This document shows, one piece after another, positions 1 through 9,053 of a DNA stretch of 64,000 bases. Every line of letters starts with the position of its first letter. The stretch's first letter is position 1. The notes under the pieces were generated by a model. That model made no database searches. It was not told the origin of the DNA and saw only the letters and a program-made list of their open reading frames with translations. The position numbers and the translations under genes were made by a program. The DNA comes from Mycolicibacter algericus DSM 45454 (lineage in GTDB: Bacteria; Actinomycetota; Actinomycetes; Mycobacteriales; Mycobacteriaceae): positions 156,001 through 220,000 of the forward strand of contig NZ_MVHC01000005.1 in assembly GCF_002086455.1 (NCBI RefSeq), in the 5' to 3' direction.

Positions 1-48
1 GGTGGCCGCCGGGCACGGGGTTTAGCCGGGCGCAGCGGGCCGCCGCCG

Positions 49-558
49 TCAATCCTGCCTTTGATCCCGCCACTGCAGCCCGACCGCCCATTCGGCGTGC
101 GGCACCGCGAACTTCTCGTCGGTGTCACGATCGACGACCAGCGTGAGCAGCTGCACCACCAGACCGCGTAGCGGTCCGCGGTGCGGGTCGACGGTGGGGA
201 TGGTGACCGCCAGGGTGCTGCCCGGCTGATACATCTTGCCGGTGGCGTCGGCCGGATCGTCGTAGAGCCGCAGCAGCCGCCACGGCGCCCGCCCGATGAC
301 CGTGTCGACCGACAGTTGCACCGGATTCCGTTCGTCGACCGCGAGCGTGCCCTGCGCTTCGGTCAGCACGCACTCGTTGAGGTCGAGCACATCGCAGAAC
401 ATGTAGGGCCCGGCGTGGGTGAGGCGCCCGTTGGAGTAGGCGCTGATCTGCGGCGGCGTCGGCTCGCCGCCGCGGCTGAACCACCAGGTGGCGAACCCGG
501 CCAGCGCCGCCGTCGCCGCCACCAGCACCGTCACCAACACGGTCGTCACACGTTTCAC
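49..558 (-). CDS. DUF2771 family membrane-anchored protein (Rv0875c-like)
   Basis: This 169-residue protein has a single hydrophobic N-terminal segment (about residues 5-27) followed by an extracytoplasmic domain with two cysteines (about 55 and 62). The pattern fits the mycobacterial DUF2771 family, whose member in M. tuberculosis is Rv0875c. No lipobox cysteine follows the hydrophobic stretch, so it is probably anchored by the helix or cleaved by signal peptidase I. It starts with GTG 7 bases after the stop of the upstream MFS gene, so the two are likely cotranscribed. Its function is unknown; the family assignment rests on sequence character plus synteny. Confidence 0.85.
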   Translation of the reverse strand: MKRVTTVLVTVLVAATAALAGFATWWFSRGGEPTPPQISAYSNGRLTHAGPYMFCDVLDLNECVLTEAQGTLAVDERNPVQLSVDTVIGRAPWRLLRLYDDPADATGKMYQPGSTLAVTIPTVDPHRGPLRGLVVQLLTLVVDRDTDEKFAVPHAEWAVGLQWRDQRQD

Positions 559-565
559 CTGCTCA

Positions 566-2152
566 TCACCCCTGTCTCACGGAATCGCGGCGGGCGCCGT
601 CCTGTTCGATCAGCACCGGACGGTTGCCCCCCAGGCCGGGGATCAACGAATCGCCGTGGAAGGAAAGGATGGTCTGGGCCAGACCCGGGATCAGCAGTGC
701 GGTGATCGCGGTGAAGCCCACCCACAGGTCGGTGTATACCAGCACCCCCAGCGCACCGCCGAGCACCCAGCACAGCTGCAGGGTGGACTCGGTGCGGCCG
801 AACGCCGAGGCCCGCGACTCCTCGGGCAGGTCGTCCTGCAGCGCGGCGTCCAGCGATGCCTTGGCCACCGCGCTGGCGCCGGAGGTGACCAGGGCGGCGA
901 CGGCCGCCATCACCAGCGTCCCGGCCACCGCGGCCGCCAGCGCGACAGCGGTTACCGCCATGGTGCAGCGCACCACCAGTACCGCGGGGCGACCCAGTTG
1001 CAACCGGGCGCTGGCGAAGTTGCCGGCGAAGTTACCCACCCCGGCGGCCGCGCCGATCAGCCCCAGAATGCCCAGTTGCACCCAACCGTCGGCGTCGTGC
1101 TGTTTGGCCACGAACGCCGGGTACAGGAACAGGAAACCGACCATGGCCTTGATGGTGCAGTTGCCCCACAGGGCGGCGATGATGTTGCGCCCCAGCGGTT
1201 GGCGCAGCGGCTGGCTCAGCGCCCCACCGGCCCGCCGCACCTGCTCGGGCCAGCTGCGGGGCCGTTCGTCGAGGCGGTAGCTCAAGGTGGTCGGAATCTC
1301 GCCGGTGGTCACCTCGACCCACCGCGGGATCCGCATGGACAGCGCCGCCCCGGCCACCGACACCGCGACGAGCACCAACAGTGCCCCCGGTAGCTGCAGT
1401 AGCCGGGTGAAGACGTATTCGGCACCCGCGGCGACGCCGCCGCCGACGATCGTTCCACCGAGCAGCCCGAACATCGTCAGCCGGGAATTGACTCGCACCA
1501 GATCGATCGATGGCGGCATCACTCGGGGTGTCACCGCACTGCGCAGCACCGTGAACGATTTCGACAGCACCATCATGGCCAGCGCACACGGGTAGAGCAC
1601 CCAGGATCCGAAGGTGCCCGCGACGCCGTCGTAGTTACCGATCAGCACCAGGGCCAGCGCGGTGCGCAGCGCGAAGGACATCGCGAGCGCCGCGCGCCTG
1701 CCGTGCTGCAGGCGGTCCAGCGCGGGACCGATCAGCGGCGCGACCACCGCGAACGGCGCGATCGTCACCAGGAGGTAGAGCGCCACCCTGCCCTTGCTCT
1801 CCCCGGCGGCCGCGGCGAAGAACAAGGTGTTGGCCAGCGCGACCGCCATCGCCGCGTCCACCGCGAAGTTGGCCACCACCGGCCACGTCAGCGCGGTCAG
1901 CCCGGATTTGTCGGCGCCGTCGGCGGTGGCGGCGCGCTGCACCAGCCCGTACATCCGAGATCCCATTTCGCGGCTACGGGCCGCGGCGGCCCGGGTCACC
2001 GTGACGCGGCCGGCGGTACCGGGATCGTCGGATGGGCGCTGCCGGCGCGGGGCCTCGGTGGTGTCATGCAGCGGCGGCAGGTAGCGGTTGGCGCTGGGCA
2101 TCGGGTTGCGCTGCCGCTGGCCACCGGCGCTGTCGCTGGGGTAATTGGCCAT
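566..2152 (-). CDS. MFS-type transporter (Rv0876c-like)
   Basis: This is a polytopic membrane protein of about 528 residues with roughly 12 hydrophobic helices after a hydrophilic, proline- and arginine-rich N-terminal tail of about 85 residues. The helix pattern and a DRLQHGRR-type loop after helix 2 fit the major facilitator superfamily, and position matches M. tuberculosis Rv0876c. The substrate is unknown. The frame is open up to 2278, but the tail beginning MANYPSD at 2152 looks like a natural start. No strong ribosome binding site decides between 2152 and 2278. The downstream DUF2771 gene follows after 7 bases, suggesting an operon. It diverges from the DUF3027 gene. Confidence 0.85.
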   Translation of the reverse strand: MANYPSDSAGGQRQRNPMPSANRYLPPLHDTTEAPRRQRPSDDPGTAGRVTVTRAAAARSREMGSRMYGLVQRAATADGADKSGLTALTWPVVANFAVDAAMAVALANTLFFAAAAGESKGRVALYLLVTIAPFAVVAPLIGPALDRLQHGRRAALAMSFALRTALALVLIGNYDGVAGTFGSWVLYPCALAMMVLSKSFTVLRSAVTPRVMPPSIDLVRVNSRLTMFGLLGGTIVGGGVAAGAEYVFTRLLQLPGALLVLVAVSVAGAALSMRIPRWVEVTTGEIPTTLSYRLDERPRSWPEQVRRAGGALSQPLRQPLGRNIIAALWGNCTIKAMVGFLFLYPAFVAKQHDADGWVQLGILGLIGAAAGVGNFAGNFASARLQLGRPAVLVVRCTMAVTAVALAAAVAGTLVMAAVAALVTSGASAVAKASLDAALQDDLPEESRASAFGRTESTLQLCWVLGGALGVLVYTDLWVGFTAITALLIPGLAQTILSFHGDSLIPGLGGNRPVLIEQDGARRDSVRQG

Positions 2153-2374
2153 GCCGGGGTGCTCGCCGGCCGAGCCGCCGCGGTGCCCCCGGCCGGCGGC
2201 CGAAATCGGACGGCGACGCCGGCCCGGGTCGGGGAGATCACGCCGCCGTGCAGACACACGTCGATTCTTCCCTATCATCGGCGCCCGGCCGCGCAGGCCG
2301 CGATCGTGCCTGCATGTGGCTGAGCAGGCCGCGCTGCGGCAGTATGAGGGGCGTAATTGAACGGAAGGACCCTT

Positions 2375-3325
2375 GTGACGTCTCCCGGCACAGAATCAGC
2401 CAGCGCGGCCATCGCGGTGCCCGCGGTGCTGGCCGCGGCCGTCGACGAGGCCCGCGCGGCCGTCGTCGAGTTCAGCGGCGCGGACACCGTCGGTGAGCAC
2501 TTGGGCGTCGACTACGAGGACGCGACCGCCGCCACCCACCGGTTCGGCGCCGTGCTGCCCGGTTATCAGGGCTGGCAGTGGGCCGTCGTGGTGGCCGCCT
2601 TCCCTGGGGCAGCGCACTCCACGGTCAGCGAGGTGGTGCTGGTTCCGGGTCCCGGCGCGCTGTTGTCGCCGGAATGGGTGCCGTGGGATCAGCGGGTGCG
2701 GCCCGGCGACCTGGGTCCGGGAGATCTGTTGGCGCCGCCGGCCGACGATCCGCGACTGGTGCCGGGCTACACCTCCAGTGGCGATCCGGACCTCGACGAG
2801 GTGGCCGGCGAGCTCGGCCTGGGCCGGCGTTGGCTGTTGAGCCCGCTGGGTCGCGCCGAGGCGGCGCAACGCTGGCACGACGGCGACTACGGGCCGGATT
2901 CGGCGATGGCGCGGTCCACCAAGCGGGTCTGCCGAGACTGCGGCTTCTATCTGCCGCTGGCCGGTGTTCTCGGCACCGGGTTCGGGGTCTGCGGCAATGA
3001 GATGTCCGCGGACGGCCGGGTCGTCGACAGCGGGTACGGCTGCGGCGCCCACAGTGACACCCCGGTACCGGCGGGCACCGGCTCCCCGGTCCACGACCCC
3101 TACGACGACGGGGTGCTCGAGATCGTCGACGACGCTGAGGGTGCTGGCGATGCTGAGGCCACCGCGGCTCCGCCCGCCGAGGCACCGGCCGAAGCGGCCG
3201 AGGCACCGGCCGAAGCGGCCGAGGCACCGGCCGAACCGGTCGATCCGGCTGACGAAGCACCGGTTGAGGCCGAAGCCCCCGCCACCGAGACCGCCGCCGA
3301 ACCGGGGGAGCCGGGCACCGGCTAG
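2375..3325 (+). CDS. DUF3027 family protein (Rv0877-like)
   Basis: This 316-residue soluble protein matches the actinobacterial DUF3027 family (Rv0877). The conserved core spans about residues 10-235 and includes a cysteine-containing motif CRDCGFYLPL followed later by CGNEMS and YGCGAHS, which may be a metal-binding knuckle. The C-terminal 75 residues are low-complexity and acidic (Ala/Glu/Pro), with an EAPAEAA unit repeated three times. GTG at 2375 is preferred because GGAAGGA lies 6 bases upstream; a TTG at 2357 is also in frame. The stop codon shares a CTAG tetranucleotide with the stop of the convergent gene. The function is unknown. Confidence 0.85.
   Translation: MTSPGTESASAAIAVPAVLAAAVDEARAAVVEFSGADTVGEHLGVDYEDATAATHRFGAVLPGYQGWQWAVVVAAFPGAAHSTVSEVVLVPGPGALLSPEWVPWDQRVRPGDLGPGDLLAPPADDPRLVPGYTSSGDPDLDEVAGELGLGRRWLLSPLGRAEAAQRWHDGDYGPDSAMARSTKRVCRDCGFYLPLAGVLGTGFGVCGNEMSADGRVVDSGYGCGAHSDTPVPAGTGSPVHDPYDDGVLEIVDDAEGAGDAEATAAPPAEAPAEAAEAPAEAAEAPAEPVDPADEAPVEAEAPATETAAEPGEPGTG
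3176..3238 (+). repeat. In-gene tandem repeat, 21-bp unit, about 3 copies
   Basis: A 21-base unit beginning GCCGAGGCACCGGCCGAAGC is repeated nearly perfectly three times, the last copy diverging at its end. It encodes repeated EAPAEAA in the disordered tail of the DUF3027 protein. Copy number could vary between strains by slippage. Confidence 0.8.
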
Positions 3326-3840
3326 CCGAAGTTGAACAGGTACTCGCCCGGGATCACCACGGCCATCTCGTAAACGGTGTTGACCACCAAACCCGGCAGA
3401 CCGAGGACGTAGTTGACGATGTCCTGCGGGATGGAGAACAACTCGCTGAAGGCCATCCCGAAGTCGAGGTTGACCAGACTGGTGATCAAACCTTCGACGT
3501 CATTGAACAGCGTGACCGGCAGGCTGAACAGGCTGTTGAAAAACCCTTGGGCCGCAGCGAATTCAGCGTTGATCAGCCCGCTGATGTCGAATGCCTCGGC
3601 CACCCCGGGGGTGTCGAAGGCCACGGCCTTGGCCGCCGCTGGAGCAGCGAAGGCCGCCGTGTCGGCCAGGGCGTCGAAGATCGTGTCGGCCGTCAGGGCC
3701 ACCTCGGTGGAGACCCGGGCGAGCGCGTGAGCGCTGATCTCCGGTGTCGCCGCCACCGGGGCGAGGCCGGCGGCCAGCAGCACCGCGGTGGCTGCGACGC
3801 CGCTCAGCATCCCAAGGCTGGATGTCGCGGTCTCCACCAT
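3322..3840 (-). CDS. Secreted mycobacterial hypothetical protein
   Basis: This 172-residue protein has a signal peptide-like N-terminus (hydrophobic residues about 9-28, then an Ala-rich APVAATP cleavage region). The mature part is alanine-rich, then has amphipathic segments rich in Phe/Leu/Val. It has no cysteines and no recognisable catalytic motif. Such segments resemble the linker and C-terminal parts of PE/PPE-associated exported proteins, but no PE or PPE domain is present. The ATG is preceded by GGAGGGAG at good spacing. It occupies the place where M. tuberculosis has PPE13 (Rv0878c). The function is unknown. Confidence 0.7.
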   Translation of the reverse strand: MVETATSSLGMLSGVAATAVLLAAGLAPVAATPEISAHALARVSTEVALTADTIFDALADTAAFAAPAAAKAVAFDTPGVAEAFDISGLINAEFAAAQGFFNSLFSLPVTLFNDVEGLITSLVNLDFGMAFSELFSIPQDIVNYVLGLPGLVVNTVYEMAVVIPGEYLFNFG

Positions 3841-3900
3841 GTCCGGGGCTCCCTCCAGTTTCGCCGGTGACGATGGACGTTACCCCACTTGCGGGGCGCT

Positions 3901-4359
3901 TCAGCGGTTTTCGGCGGCCGCCTTGATCCGCTGCAAGGAGGCGTTCATGCCCTCGATCAGCTCGCGTTCGAAGGTGGGCGTCCCACCCATGAACTTGTCC
4001 ACCAAGAACGCCGAGACCGCGGTGGTGTTGCCGTTTTCGACGTGCCGGCTCTCGGTGACCCGGGTGCCCTCGGCGGTTGGCTCGAGTTCGTAGCTCCACA
4101 CACTGTGGTTCTCGCTGACCCGGAAGGCCAGTTTGCGGTCCGGGACGTACTCGGTGATGACGGAGGTGGTGGGCCAGAACATTCGGCCCCGCCGATTGAC
4201 GTTGATGGTGCGGGTGCCCGGCCGTACCGCGCCCAGCGGTTTCATCCACCGGCACTGCGGGCTCCACTCCGGCATTCGCCGGAAGTCGGAGATCAAGTTC
4301 CAGACCTCGGTGACCGGCGCCTTGATGTCGATCTCTGCCTTCAGCAGCGGAGCTGCCAT
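3901..4359 (-). CDS. SRPBCC family protein (polyketide cyclase/lipid-transport fold)
   Basis: This 152-residue protein begins with the typical SRPBCC strand KAEIDIKAPVTEVWNLISDF and continues with PEWSPQCRW, RRGRMFWPTTSVITEY and a C-terminal helix ending in SLQRIKAAAENR. The fold binds hydrophobic ligands such as lipids or polyketides. The start at 4359 is set by AAGGAGG about 7 bases upstream; an upstream in-frame extension to 4554 overlaps the DUF2530 gene and lacks family similarity. It lies 60 bases upstream of the secreted protein gene on the same strand and may be cotranscribed with it. The ligand is unknown. Confidence 0.85.
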   Translation of the reverse strand: MAAPLLKAEIDIKAPVTEVWNLISDFRRMPEWSPQCRWMKPLGAVRPGTRTINVNRRGRMFWPTTSVITEYVPDRKLAFRVSENHSVWSYELEPTAEGTRVTESRHVENGNTTAVSAFLVDKFMGGTPTFERELIEGMNASLQRIKAAAENR

Positions 4360-4388
4360 CTCGTTCCTCCTTGAATCGGCCGCAACTT

Positions 4389-4670
4389 CTATTCGTGTTC
4401 CAGTCCGGTCTGGGCGCCGCGCGCGCCGCGCCGCGCCGCGGTGCGCTGCAACAGAAAGATCGTGGTGCCCAGTGCACCGACCCCCAGCCCGGCCACACTC
4501 ACCGGCCGCCACGACTCCAGTGCCGGAATCGCGAACGCCGCGATGGTCGCGCAACCGAAGCCGGCCGCCCCGGCGCCGATCACCGGCCAGGCCCGCAGCA
4601 GGGCGGTCGGCAACGGCGGCGGCTCGGGGGAGGGCTCAGTCGGAGGCTCAGGGATCGGTTGGGGGGTCAT
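4389..4670 (-). CDS. DUF2530 family small membrane protein (Rv0879c-like)
   Basis: This 93-residue protein has a proline- and glutamate-rich N-terminal tail of about 20 residues, two predicted membrane helices (about 28-50 and 56-76) and a basic, arginine-rich C-terminus. Size, topology and position match the DUF2530 family and Rv0879c. The ATG at 4670 defines the family-like length; the longer open frame to 5366 runs antisense through the methyltransferase gene and is rejected. The gene diverges from the SpoU methyltransferase gene 39 bases away. The function is unknown. Confidence 0.75.
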   Translation of the reverse strand: MTPQPIPEPPTEPSPEPPPLPTALLRAWPVIGAGAAGFGCATIAAFAIPALESWRPVSVAGLGVGALGTTIFLLQRTAARRGARGAQTGLEHE

Positions 4671-4709
4671 CGCCGTTGACGTTAGCGCCTCGCCGGTAAT
4701 GTTCGGCCA

Positions 4710-5537
4710 GTGGCCAGGGTCCTCGACGTCGTCGATATCGACGATCCGCGCGATTCCCGGTTGGACGATTTCCGCGACCTGAACAGTGTCGACCGCCGCC
4801 CGGACCTGCCCACCGGTAAAGGGCTGGTGATCGCCGAAGGCGTGCTGGTGGTGCAGCGGATGCTCGTCTCGCGGTACTCGCCGCGGGCGCTGCTGGGCAC
4901 CGACCGCCGGCTGGTGGAGTTGGCGGACGATCTGGCCGTTGTGCCCGACGTGCCCTACTACCGGGTGAGCGCGGAGGTGATGGCCGAGGTCGTCGGATTT
5001 CACCTCAACCGTGGTGTGCTGGCCGCTGCGTCGCGGGTGCCCGAGCCGACGGTGACCGATGTGGTTGCCGATGCCCGCACCATCGCGGTGCTCGAAGGTG
5101 TCAACGACCACGAGAACCTGGGCTCGATATTCCGCAACGGCGCCGGCCTCGGAGTGGATGCGGTGGTCTTCGGCAGCGGCTGCGCCGATCCGCTGTACCG
5201 GCGCGCGGTGCGGGTGTCGATGGGGCATGCCCTGCTGGTCCCGTTCGCCCGTTCGGCGGACTGGCCGGCCGATCTGGCCATGCTGCGCGACCGCGGGTTC
5301 CGGCTGCTGGCCATGACACCGGACCCGCGCGCCGACGCGCTGTCGACGGCCATGGCGAAGGTGCACGACGACCCGGTGGCGGTGCTGGTCGGCGCGGAGG
5401 GGCCGGGACTGTCGGAGCAGGCCATGCGGGCCAGTGACCTGCGAGTGCGCATCCCGATGTCGCGGGGCACCGACTCCCTCAACGTGGCGACCGCCGCGGC
5501 GCTGGCCTTCTACGAGCGCACTAGGCTGCCGGCATGA
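4710..5537 (+). CDS. TrmH/SpoU family RNA 2'-O-methyltransferase (Rv0881-like)
   Basis: This 275-residue protein has the three SpoU motifs in order: N-LGSIFRNGAGLG (about 138-150), VLVGAEGPGLS (about 228-238) and IPMSRGTDSLNVATAAA (about 250-266). Together these form the knotted S-adenosylmethionine site. The N-terminal 100 residues resemble the SpoU substrate-binding domain. It should methylate a ribose in rRNA or tRNA; the exact nucleotide cannot be told. GTG is the start. The stop overlaps the start of the next gene as ATGA, so the two are translationally coupled. The MarR gene (Rv0880) that precedes it in M. tuberculosis is absent here. Confidence 0.9.
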   Translation: MARVLDVVDIDDPRDSRLDDFRDLNSVDRRPDLPTGKGLVIAEGVLVVQRMLVSRYSPRALLGTDRRLVELADDLAVVPDVPYYRVSAEVMAEVVGFHLNRGVLAAASRVPEPTVTDVVADARTIAVLEGVNDHENLGSIFRNGAGLGVDAVVFGSGCADPLYRRAVRVSMGHALLVPFARSADWPADLAMLRDRGFRLLAMTPDPRADALSTAMAKVHDDPVAVLVGAEGPGLSEQAMRASDLRVRIPMSRGTDSLNVATAAALAFYERTRLPA

Positions 5538-5809
5538 CGCCCAGCCAGACCACGCCCTGGGCGACCGGGTTGACCGTGGCGGCGTTCGTCGCGGCGGTGT
5601 CGGGGACCGCGATCGCGGTGCTGAGCCTGGGGCTGATCCGGGTGCACCTGGCGGTGGCCGTCGTCCTCAACCTGATCGCGGTGGGCGGACTGGCGCCCAC
5701 GGTGTGGGGCTGGCGACGCACCCCGGTGCTGCGCTGGTTCGCGCTGGGCGCCGGACTCGGGGTGGCGGGGGCGTGGCTGGTGACGCTGGCGCTGGTTGCT
5801 CAGCGCTGA
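5534..5809 (+). CDS. Small three-helix membrane protein (Rv0882-like, DUF2537 type)
   Basis: This 91-residue protein has three hydrophobic segments (about 11-33, 38-56, 68-88) and a short WGWRRTP loop. Length and position match Rv0882, which I believe belongs to the DUF2537 group. It begins inside the stop of the methyltransferase gene (ATGA overlap), indicating coupled translation. Its 3' end overlaps the convergent sepH gene by 10 bases. No catalytic residues are evident and the role is unknown. Confidence 0.8.
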   Translation: MTPSQTTPWATGLTVAAFVAAVSGTAIAVLSLGLIRVHLAVAVVLNLIAVGGLAPTVWGWRRTPVLRWFALGAGLGVAGAWLVTLALVAQR

Positions 5810-6576
5810 CCGCTGGAGCGCACCCCGAGCAGCACATCCTCCCATCCCGGCACCGCGGGCTTGCTGCGGCGGGCGCGGGCCGTCGGGCGCGGCGGGGCAG
5901 GCGCTTCTTCGGTCGCGGGTGCGGCGGCCGGCTCCTCGAAGTCCAGCTGGGCGACCGCGGCGACCGGTCGCAGCTGCCGGTCGAAGTCGGGGTCGATGAG
6001 CTCCATCGCCGGATCATCGAGGGCGGTCACCGTTCCCCCGTGCGCGCCGGGGGCGAACCAGAAGTGGGCGACGTTGTCGGAACGGCCGGCCTTCCAGGCC
6101 AGCTGAACCGTCCAGCGTCCGTCGTCGTTGCGCCAGGCGTCCCAGCTGCTCTGATCGGGGTTGAGGCCGCGGCTCATCAGCGCGCTGGTGACGACCTCGA
6201 GCAGGGTGGGCACGGCCGGCCCGTCGGCCAGTACCGGGTGAGCGGCGGCGGCCAGTTCCGCGGCTCGGGAGCGCTCCAGCAACACCGGGTGGGCGAACCG
6301 CTCCACCCGGGAGACGTCGACACCGGCCGCTGCGGCCACCTGCTCGACCGACGCACCGGCGCGGATGCGGGCCTGAATGTCCTTCGGGCGCAGCATGCTG
6401 ATGCCCAGGTCGATCTGGGTCTGCCCGACGCGGCTGGCCTCGCCGCGCACCGCGCCGCGCAGCCGGTCGTCGATCCGCACCCGGAACATCTCGGTGCTGT
6501 CATCGTCGTCGCCGACGCTCTCGCAGATGATGTGCTTGCCGTCGGCGTCGAGGCCGATCGCCCTTAGTTCCCGCAT
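5800..6576 (-). CDS. sepH: SepH-like cell-division regulator (DUF3071, Rv0883c-like)
   Basis: This 258-residue protein opens with MRELRAIGLDADGKHIIC, the hallmark of DUF3071/SepH. A helix-turn-helix-like stretch IQARIRAGASVEQVAAAAGVD follows at about 68-90. A conserved Trp-rich block (SWDAWRNDDGRW, VAHFWFAPG) lies around 143-180, followed by an acidic Ala/Pro-rich linker and a basic C-terminal tail. In Streptomyces and mycobacteria SepH binds FtsZ and promotes Z-ring assembly. An AAGGAG motif precedes the ATG. It lies downstream of serC on the same strand but 113 bases away, so it may have its own promoter. Identity is strong by sequence and synteny. Confidence 0.88.
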   Translation of the reverse strand: MRELRAIGLDADGKHIICESVGDDDDSTEMFRVRIDDRLRGAVRGEASRVGQTQIDLGISMLRPKDIQARIRAGASVEQVAAAAGVDVSRVERFAHPVLLERSRAAELAAAAHPVLADGPAVPTLLEVVTSALMSRGLNPDQSSWDAWRNDDGRWTVQLAWKAGRSDNVAHFWFAPGAHGGTVTALDDPAMELIDPDFDRQLRPVAAVAQLDFEEPAAAPATEEAPAPPRPTARARRSKPAVPGWEDVLLGVRSSGQR

Positions 6577-6689
6577 GACTTCTCCTTGCGCAGGCCCGGT
6601 TAGCTGCGGACTTTAGTGCAGTGAGCGGCCCGGACGGCGGTGACACGCTGGGGTTATAACGACTTGGTCACGAGAGGCCGGAGCCGCGC

Positions 6690-7853
<1,164 letters not shown>

Positions 7854-7945
7854 TTAACGTGATGCGGATCACATGGAACACTCGACACGTGTCAGGCCCA
7901 CAAGCCGTCGGAGGCTCTGGACGGGTAGCCGATACCTGCGGTACC

Positions 7946-7957
7946 GTTATACATAAC
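7946..7957. promoter_or_regulatory. Inverted repeat/-10-like element upstream of the diiron oxygenase
   Basis: GTTAT-AC-ATAAC is a 5-base inverted repeat with a 2-base spacer in the AT-rich part of the serC/oxygenase intergenic region, 36 bases before the oxygenase ATG. It contains a TATACAT sequence that could be a -10 hexamer, so an operator overlapping a promoter is plausible. This is inference from pattern only. Confidence 0.35.
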
Positions 7958-7992
7958 AAGGCCAAATGTAAACGTCAGTGGGGGTGTCTCCG

Positions 7993-9033
7993 ATGGCTCA
8001 GAAAACGGCTCAGAAACCCGCCCGAACCCGCATCGTGCGGCGGTGGCGGGCCAACATGGACGTGTCCGACGACACCGCATACGTCGACATGCTCAACACC
8101 CTGTCGGAGGGCTCGGTACGGCGCCACTTCAACCCGTACCTCGACATCGATTGGGACAGCCCGGAATTCAAGGTGTTCGAGAATGACCCGCGGTGGATTC
8201 TGCCGGCCACCGACCCGCTGGGCAAGCACGCCTGGTATCAGGCGCAGCCCGAGGAACGCCAGATCAAGATCGGAATGTGGCGTCAGGCCAACGTGGCCAA
8301 GGTCGGCCTGCACTTCGAGTCCATCCTGATCCGCGGCCTGCTCAACTACGCGTTCTGGGTGCCCAACGGCTCACCGGAGTACCGGTACTGCCTGCACGAG
8401 TCGGTCGAGGAGTGCAACCACACCCTGATGTTCCAGGAGATGGTGAACCACATCGGCGCCGACGTGCCCGGCATGCCACGGTTCCTCAAGTGGCTGGCGG
8501 CGTTCATTCCGCTGGTCGCCGGCCCGCTGCCGATCCCGTTCTGGTTCGGCATCCTCGCCGGCGAGGAGCCCATCGACCACATTCAGAAGGACATCTTGCG
8601 CGAGGGCAAGACGCTGCACCCGATCATGGAGAAGGTGATGGCGATCCACGTCGCCGAAGAGGCGCGGCACATCTCGTTCGCGCACGAATACCTCAACAAG
8701 CGTGTTCCGAACCTGCCGCGCCGCAAGCGGTTCTGGCTGTCGCTGTTCGTGCCGGTCACCATGCGGATCCTGTGTTCGGCGATCGTCGTTCCGCCGAAGG
8801 CGTTCTGGCAGGAGTTCGACATTCCGCGTTCGGTGCGCAAGGACGTATTCTTCGGGTCGGCCGACGCCCGGCGGATGCTGTCGGACATGTTCGCCGACGT
8901 GCGGATGCTCTGCCACGACACCGGGCTGATGAACCCGGTCGCCAAGCTGATCTGGCGGATGTGCCGGATCAACGGGGCGCCGTCGCGCTTCCGGGCCCAG
9001 CCGCAGCGCGCGCACCTGTCGCGCGTCGCATAA
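7993..9033 (+). CDS. AurF-like diiron oxygenase (Rv0885-like)
   Basis: This 346-residue protein has two carboxylate/histidine iron-binding motifs, ESVEECNHT (about 137-145) and HVAEEARHISF (about 219-229). They match the AurF (p-aminobenzoate N-oxygenase) superfamily of non-haem diiron enzymes. A proline-rich hydrophobic segment (FIPLVAGPLPIPFWFGI, about 172-188) lies between them. The position between serC and fprB matches Rv0885. The neighbouring FprB could supply electrons, 20 bases downstream on the same strand. ATG at 7993 is chosen; a GTG at 7978 is also in frame. The substrate is unknown. Confidence 0.88.
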   Translation: MAQKTAQKPARTRIVRRWRANMDVSDDTAYVDMLNTLSEGSVRRHFNPYLDIDWDSPEFKVFENDPRWILPATDPLGKHAWYQAQPEERQIKIGMWRQANVAKVGLHFESILIRGLLNYAFWVPNGSPEYRYCLHESVEECNHTLMFQEMVNHIGADVPGMPRFLKWLAAFIPLVAGPLPIPFWFGILAGEEPIDHIQKDILREGKTLHPIMEKVMAIHVAEEARHISFAHEYLNKRVPNLPRRKRFWLSLFVPVTMRILCSAIVVPPKAFWQEFDIPRSVRKDVFFGSADARRMLSDMFADVRMLCHDTGLMNPVAKLIWRMCRINGAPSRFRAQPQRAHLSRVA

Positions 9034-9053
9034 GTCAGCGAACCCGCCGCCTC

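Noticed and set aside
3176..3238. Three direct repeats considered as a CRISPR or VNTR array
   Set aside because: The units are contiguous without spacers and encode an in-frame EAPAEAA tail, so this is a coding repeat.
4360..4554. N-terminal extension of the SRPBCC gene
   Set aside because: The extension overlaps the DUF2530 gene and lacks SRPBCC similarity, while 4359 has a strong AAGGAGG ribosome binding site.
8193..9053. In-frame upstream extension of fprB of 287 codons
   Set aside because: It overlaps the diiron oxygenase gene in another frame and translates to Arg/Pro/Gly-rich noise; the ferredoxin domain starts cleanly at 9054.
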